From an uncultured Faecalibacterium sp. (GTDB lineage: Bacteria; Bacillota; Clostridia; Oscillospirales; Ruminococcaceae), in the NCBI GenBank assembly GCA_934533135.1, contig CAKTBG010000012.1, positions 1 to 64,000 on the forward strand: a stretch of DNA of 64,000 nt. Reading direction: 5' to 3'. How positions within the stretch are numbered: the stretch's first letter is position 1; every line of letters starts with the position of its first letter. Below the pieces are notes generated by a model. That model worked only from the letters and a program-made list of their open reading frames with translations. It had not been told where the DNA came from and searched no databases. Below, in pieces: positions 59,908-64,000 of this stretch. Position numbers and translations under genes: made by a program.

Positions 59908-61722
59908 TTACATCTTCTCAGGAACGTTGATCTTGAACATGGTCAGGACGTTGCAGATGACGTTCTTGACGCCGATGCAGAGAGCCAGACGTGCCTGCTG
60001 CACCGCCGGGTCGGCACCCTGAATGCGGCAGCTGCCGTAGAAGCGGTGGAAGGCACTGGCGAGGTCGATGACGAAGCGGTTGATCCGGCTGGGGTCATAC
60101 TTCTCAGCGGCTATGACGATCTCCTGCGGGAAGGCGGCCAGCATCCGGATCAGATCCATCTCGGAGGGCTCGGTCAGCAGGGAAGCATCGACCTTCTCGG
60201 CACCGGCGAAGCACACCCCCTCGCTTTCCATCTTCTTCAGGATGGAGCAGATGCGGGCATGGGCATACTGGACATAGTAGACCGGGTTGTCGTTGTCGGT
60301 CTTGACGGCCTGATCGAGGTCAAAGTCGATGCCGCTGCCTGCGTCGTGCATATTGAACAGGAATCGTGCGCTGTCGATGGGCACTTCTTCCAGCAGGTCG
60401 GTCAGGGTGATGGCGTTGCCGGTGCGCTTGGACATCCGGACGGGCTGGCCATCCCGCATCAGGTTGACCATCTGCATCAGCACGACGTCCAGCTGGCTGC
60501 CGTCCAGACCGATGGCGTCCATGGCACCCTTCATGCGGGCGACGTGGCCGTGGTGGTCGGCACCCCAGACGTCGATGGCCTTGGCAAAGCCGCGGGTGGC
60601 CAGCTTGTTATAATGATAGGCGATGTCGGCGGCAAAGTAGGTCGGGATGCCGTTGGCACGGACGAGCACCTCATCCTTGGCCTCTTCCTCCGAGCCGTCT
60701 TCGGTCTTTTTCTTATTGACCGTGCCGTACTTGGCGGCATACTGGGCACTGCGGTACATCACGGCACCGTCCTCGGCCTTGTAGCAGGCACCCAGCTCCA
60801 GCAGCTTATCGACAACGGCCAGCACCGCGCCGGACTCATGCAGGGTGCTCTCGTGGAACCACACGTCGTAGTCGATGCGGTACTTGCCGAGATCCCGCTT
60901 CAGGGCGGCGATGTTCTTGGGCAGGGCATAGGCCACCAGTGCGTCTTTCAGCGCGGCAAAGGCCTCGCTCTCGAACAGCGTCTCCTCGTCCATGCCCTTG
61001 CAGGCAGCCACGTATGCGTCGCCGTGGAGATCGGCAAATTCACCGGCCAGCACCTTGATGTCGCCGCCCTGATAGCACTCCTTGGGCAGGGGATACACGT
61101 CCTCGCCGCAGAACTGCTGCAGATAGCGGACGGCAAGGCTCTTGCCGAACTTCTGGATCTGGTTGCCTGCGTCGTTGATGTAGAACTCGCGGGTCACGTC
61201 GTAACCGGCCCAGTCGAGGACGGCGGCAAGGCAGTCACCCAGTGCGCCGCCGCGGGCATTGCCCATGTGCATGGGGCCGGTGGGGTTGGCGGAAACAAAC
61301 TCGACGTTGTACTTTGCCCCCTTGCCGTAGTCGGTGCGGCCATACTCCGTGTTGGCGCAGGCACCCAGCACCACGCCTGCCCAGAAGGACGGGGCGAGGA
61401 ACAGGTTGATGAAGCCGGGGCCGGCCACTTCCACCTTGGCGAACACGCCGCCCTCGAGGGCAGGCAGATGTGCCAGCAGCGCGTCGGCGATCATCTTGGG
61501 TGCCTTGCGCCAAGTGCGGGCACCGGCCATGGCGATGTTGGAGGCGATGTCACCGTTCTTGACGTCGGCAGGGATCTCCACGATGAAGGCGGGCAGCTCT
61601 GCCGCGGGCAGGGTGCCGTCGGCCATGGCAGCCTTTGCCGCCTCGCTCAGCAGGGCGCGGGCCTCACGCAGAGCCGCCTGCCGGGGATTGTAGTTCTGGT
61701 AGGTCTTTTCAAAGTCGGTCAT
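59908..61722 (-). CDS. argS: Arginyl-tRNA synthetase
   Basis: ArgS charges tRNA-Arg. The 604-residue class I enzyme has an N-terminal additional domain (IVEIPADVKNGDIASNIAM), the HIGH equivalent FVSANPTGPMHMGNARGG, MSKRTGNAITLTDLLEE for KMSKS, and a DALR anticodon-binding C-terminal domain ending CNVLTMFKINVPEKM. AAAGGA precedes the ATG. It is last in the ddl-murI-ywiB-argS strand run; a repeat sits between ywiB and argS. The stop codon directly abuts element D. Confidence 0.97.
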   Translation of the reverse strand: MTDFEKTYQNYNPRQAALREARALLSEAAKAAMADGTLPAAELPAFIVEIPADVKNGDIASNIAMAGARTWRKAPKMIADALLAHLPALEGGVFAKVEVAGPGFINLFLAPSFWAGVVLGACANTEYGRTDYGKGAKYNVEFVSANPTGPMHMGNARGGALGDCLAAVLDWAGYDVTREFYINDAGNQIQKFGKSLAVRYLQQFCGEDVYPLPKECYQGGDIKVLAGEFADLHGDAYVAACKGMDEETLFESEAFAALKDALVAYALPKNIAALKRDLGKYRIDYDVWFHESTLHESGAVLAVVDKLLELGACYKAEDGAVMYRSAQYAAKYGTVNKKKTEDGSEEEAKDEVLVRANGIPTYFAADIAYHYNKLATRGFAKAIDVWGADHHGHVARMKGAMDAIGLDGSQLDVVLMQMVNLMRDGQPVRMSKRTGNAITLTDLLEEVPIDSARFLFNMHDAGSGIDFDLDQAVKTDNDNPVYYVQYAHARICSILKKMESEGVCFAGAEKVDASLLTEPSEMDLIRMLAAFPQEIVIAAEKYDPSRINRFVIDLASAFHRFYGSCRIQGADPAVQQARLALCIGVKNVICNVLTMFKINVPEKM

Positions 61723-61745
61723 TGTAATATCCTTTCATGGGGGTG

Positions 61746-61829
61746 ACCCTCTCAGGCGTCGCATTGCTCCGCCAGCTCTCCCAAAGGGAGGTCAGCGGCA
61801 TCGAGCGAAGCGATGATGACGGAGAGGGC
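61746..61829. repeat. Compact repeat between ywiB and argS (locus R14)
   Basis: It starts ACCCTCTCAGGC and ends GATGACGGAGAGGGC, with a shortened CTCTCCCAAAGGGAG hairpin and an ATCG-AGCGAAG-CGAT stem. It fills most of the 114-base gap inside an operon and begins 8 bases after the ywiB stop on the minus strand. Confidence 0.7.
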
Positions 61830-61836
61830 CGTCCTC

Positions 61837-62310
61837 TTAATTCACGTGCTGTACGGTCATTTCCAGCGTATTGCGGCTGATGATGCGGGCATCCTCGGCG
61901 TCCAGCAGATAGCTGAAGGTGGCGTGGCCGCCCTTTTCGGTGAGGCCGCACTCGATGCCGTCGCCGGTGACGCCCAGCGTCAGGGAGCCGACGTCGGTCT
62001 CGTAGTGGCAGAGGTTCCGGCGGCCCCGCTCGATCATCAGCTGGGCATTGGCGCGGCCAAAGCGGAGCAGGGCGACCCGGCTGCCGTCCTCGGCGATCTT
62101 GATGGTGGTGGTGCAGCCCTCGAACCCGATGGTCTGGGTCTCCTTGTAGGAGATGTAGTAGCTGCCGCCTTTTTTGACAAGGCTGCCGCGGGTCATCAGC
62201 TCGATCCGGTCGGCTTCCTCCTCAGCGGCGGAGCCATTGGATTCAAATTGCTCCACAGAGCTTTTGATCCGGATGATGTAATCTTCGTTCGGTGATTTGG
62301 ATTTGCTCAC
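61837..62310 (-). CDS. DUF1934/YwiB family beta-barrel protein
   Basis: The 157-residue protein has the DUF1934 pattern: IIRIKSSVEQFE, IELMTRGSLVKKGGSYYISYKETQTIGFEGCTTTIKI, LLRFGRANAQLMIERGRRNLCHYET and the late GGHATFSYLLDAE. B. subtilis YwiB is encoded next to argS, as here. The fold is a lipocalin-like barrel; no function is established. It starts 15 bases after murI. Confidence 0.87.
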   Translation of the reverse strand: MSKSKSPNEDYIIRIKSSVEQFESNGSAAEEEADRIELMTRGSLVKKGGSYYISYKETQTIGFEGCTTTIKIAEDGSRVALLRFGRANAQLMIERGRRNLCHYETDVGSLTLGVTGDGIECGLTEKGGHATFSYLLDAEDARIISRNTLEMTVQHVN

Positions 62311-62325
62311 GTTTTCTGATCCTTA

Positions 62326-63150
62326 TCAATATTTGTCGATGGCGATCTGGTCGATGGGGCCGCCCTTATACTCGCCAAGGAAGAGGTCGGCGGTCTGGGC
62401 GAAGCTGTCCGGCACATCGCTGACGTAGAAATGCGCCTGCCCGGTGGGATGGTCGGCCCGCAGACCCCGCTCACTGAGCAGCCGTTCCAGATGATGGGCG
62501 GCGGTCTTGGCGGGATCCACCAGCGTGACCTCGCGCCCCATGAACTCCCCGATCATGGTCTTGAGCAGGGGGTAATGGGTGCAGCCGAGGATCAGGGTAT
62601 CGACCCCGGCCTCCCGCATTTCGGTGAGGTACTGGGCAATGACCAGCTTGGTGATCTGCTGTTTGTCCGCACTGCTGTGATCCACATAACCGGCTTCCAC
62701 CAGCGGAACAAAGAGCGGGCAGGGGCGGGCGGTGATCTCCACGCCGGGCACCAGCTGGCGCAGCAGCTTTTCGTAGCTGCGGGAGCGGATGGTGGCAGCG
62801 GTGCCGATGACGCCGATCTTCCGGTTCCGGGTGGCAAAGGCCGCTTCCCGGGCGGCGGCGTCCACGACGCCGAGGTAGGGCACCGGCAGCTGGGCGGCTT
62901 CGGCGGCGGGGTAGGTGCTGGACACCGTGCCGCAGGCGGCCATGATGCACTTGACGTCCTGAGAGAGCAGGAACGCGATGTCCTGCCGGGCATACTGGAG
63001 AATGGTCTCCGGGCTTCGGCTGCCGTAGGGCACACGGCCGGTATCCCCGAAATAGACGATGTTCTCATGGGGGAGCCGCTTGCGCAGTTCCCGCACGCCG
63101 GTCAGCCCGCCCAGCCCGCTGTCGAAGACACCGATGGGGCGATTATCCAT
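62326..63150 (-). CDS. murI: Glutamate racemase
   Basis: MurI makes D-glutamate for peptidoglycan stem peptides. The 274-residue protein has FDSGLGGLTGVREL, YFGDTGRVPYGSRS, the first catalytic Cys73 in MAACGTVSST and the second, Cys190, in LGCTHYPLL. The motif around Cys73 reads CGT instead of the common CNT. The start overlaps the ddl stop by 8 bases, so the two wall-precursor genes are coupled. Confidence 0.94.
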   Translation of the reverse strand: MDNRPIGVFDSGLGGLTGVRELRKRLPHENIVYFGDTGRVPYGSRSPETILQYARQDIAFLLSQDVKCIMAACGTVSSTYPAAEAAQLPVPYLGVVDAAAREAAFATRNRKIGVIGTAATIRSRSYEKLLRQLVPGVEITARPCPLFVPLVEAGYVDHSSADKQQITKLVIAQYLTEMREAGVDTLILGCTHYPLLKTMIGEFMGREVTLVDPAKTAAHHLERLLSERGLRADHPTGQAHFYVSDVPDSFAQTADLFLGEYKGGPIDQIAIDKY

Positions 63151-64000
63151 GAAAGCGATCCTTTCTTTCGAGAGCCAGCGCGATCAGCTGGTCGATCAGA
63201 GCCGGTACGGGAACACCCTCGTGCTCCATCAGCTTGGGGTACATACTGATGGAAGTGAAGCCGGGCAGGGTGTTGATCTCGTTGATGAGGACGCGGCCGG
63301 TACCCTTCTCCACAAAGAAGTCGCAGCGGGCCAGCCCCTCGCAGTTGAGGGCGGTGTAGGCCATGGCCGCGTAGGTCTTGACCTCGTCCAGCTTTTCCTC
63401 GGGCAGGTGCGCCGGGATGACGGTCTGGCTGACGCCGTTCTTGTATTTGTCGTCGTAGGTGTAGAACTCGGCACCGGCAAGGATCTCGCCCGGGCGGGTG
63501 GAAACGGCGGGATCGGAGCCGATGACGGCGCACTCGACTTCCTGCCCGTCCACGAAGGCCTCAAAGACGATCTTGCGGTCGTTCTGGAGTGCCAGCTGGA
63601 TCGCATCCTTCAGCTGGGCGCGGTCGCTGGCCTTCGAGATGCCGACGCTGGAACCGGCGTTGGCGGGCTTGACGAAGATGGGCCAGCCCAGCTTGGCGAT
63701 CACGCCGTCGCAGACGCCCTCGGGATCGGACTCGATCTCCCAGCGATTGGCCGAAGCCCACTTGGTGTGGGGGATGCCGTTTGCGTCGAACAGGGCGTTG
63801 GCCACGGCCTTGTCCATGCAGACCGCGCTGGCCAGCACGCCGCAGCCCACATAGGGGATGCCGGCCAGCTCCAGCAGACCCTGTACGGTGCCGTCCTCGC
63901 CCCACAGACCGTGAAGCACCGGAACGACCACGTCCACATGGATCTTCTCCACCTGCCCGGCGGGGGTAAACAGGATCAGGCCGTGGTCGGCGCGATCCGG
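63143..64000 (-). CDS. ddl: D-alanine-D-alanine ligase, C-terminal part
   Basis: Ddl joins two D-alanines for the peptidoglycan pentapeptide. The frame is open to the window edge, so the N-terminus is missing; 285 codons are visible. It has VLHGLWGEDGTVQGLLELAG, the ATP-grasp loop FVKPANAGSSVGISK, ECAVIGSDP and the magnesium/ligand motif LINEINTLPGFTSISMYPKL. This matches the Ddl/VanA family; a phenylalanine-type or tyrosine-type omega loop, which would separate Ddl from D-lactate ligases, was not resolved. It overlaps murI. Confidence 0.94.
   Translation of the reverse strand, partial: PDRADHGLILFTPAGQVEKIHVDVVVPVLHGLWGEDGTVQGLLELAGIPYVGCGVLASAVCMDKAVANALFDANGIPHTKWASANRWEIESDPEGVCDGVIAKLGWPIFVKPANAGSSVGISKASDRAQLKDAIQLALQNDRKIVFEAFVDGQEVECAVIGSDPAVSTRPGEILAGAEFYTYDDKYKNGVSQTVIPAHLPEEKLDEVKTYAAMAYTALNCEGLARCDFFVEKGTGRVLINEINTLPGFTSISMYPKLMEHEGVPVPALIDQLIALALERKDRFHG

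Overview
This window looks like a chromosome segment of a high-GC gut Clostridia (Oscillospiraceae), most like Faecalibacterium. That assignment is inferred from gene content and base composition, not from a search. The evidence is: Firmicutes-type gene sets (ywiB-argS, Trp T-box with trpXYZ, DapL lysine route, YtrA-type GntR-ABC operon), consensus SigA promoters with AGGAGG ribosome binding sites, strongly GC-biased third codon positions, and a dense family of short palindromic repeats between genes.

Layout. 1-1.15 kb: the 3' end of pnp and a Phd/Doc toxin-antitoxin pair. 1.28-9.25 kb: surface polysaccharide genes, namely a SpoIID-domain protein, two rhamnan-type family 2 glycosyltransferases, and rmlA, rmlD and rmlB (rmlC is absent). 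9.4-11.3 kb: phosphofructokinase, then tRNA-Gln(CTG) and tRNA-Pro(CGG) followed by inverted fragments of the tRNA-Pro 3' end. 11.3-15.4 kb: an ABC ATPase with a very large FtsX-type permease. 15.7-20.6 kb: two paralogous Tat-type lipoprotein peptide-binding proteins, each with its own promoter. 21-28.6 kb: an aldose 1-epimerase-like protein, a large secreted M14 peptidase, an Rpn/PD-(D/E)XK protein and a GntR-ABC operon. 28.7-32.6 kb: a small membrane protein, a TetM-like GTPase fused to a Rae1/YacP nuclease domain, and NAD(P)H-hydrate dehydratase. 32.7-37 kb: proS, acpP, dapF and dapL. 37-44 kb: SPFH/NfeD pair, M15 lipoprotein, GH13 amylase and glycogen phosphorylase. 44.5-47 kb: zapA and a U32 protein. 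47.2-53.8 kb: dut, maf, mreBCD, PBP2 and mgsA. 54-55.4 kb: a MATE exporter. 56-59.6 kb: a Trp T-box with trpXYZ. 59.9-64 kb: argS, ywiB, murI and ddl (the last cut by the window edge).

Functionally the window is mostly cell-envelope and housekeeping work. Peptidoglycan precursors come from dapF, dapL, murI and ddl. Wall elongation uses mreBCD and PBP2. Wall trimming or decoration involves the SpoIID and M15 proteins and the rhamnosyl polymer genes. Carbon storage and glycolysis are represented by GH13, glgP, pfkA and mgsA.

Two things stand out. First, a ribosome-protection-type GTPase carries an intact Rae1-like ribonuclease domain at its C-terminus, which suggests a single-chain ribosome-directed mRNA nuclease. 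Second, a modular repeat family occurs at 14 loci. Its ends are CCCTCTCAGTC or CCTCTCCGTC with short hairpins whose stems change in sequence but keep pairing. At least eight copies begin 0-4 bases after a stop codon, and two copies supply the C-terminal codons of their host gene.
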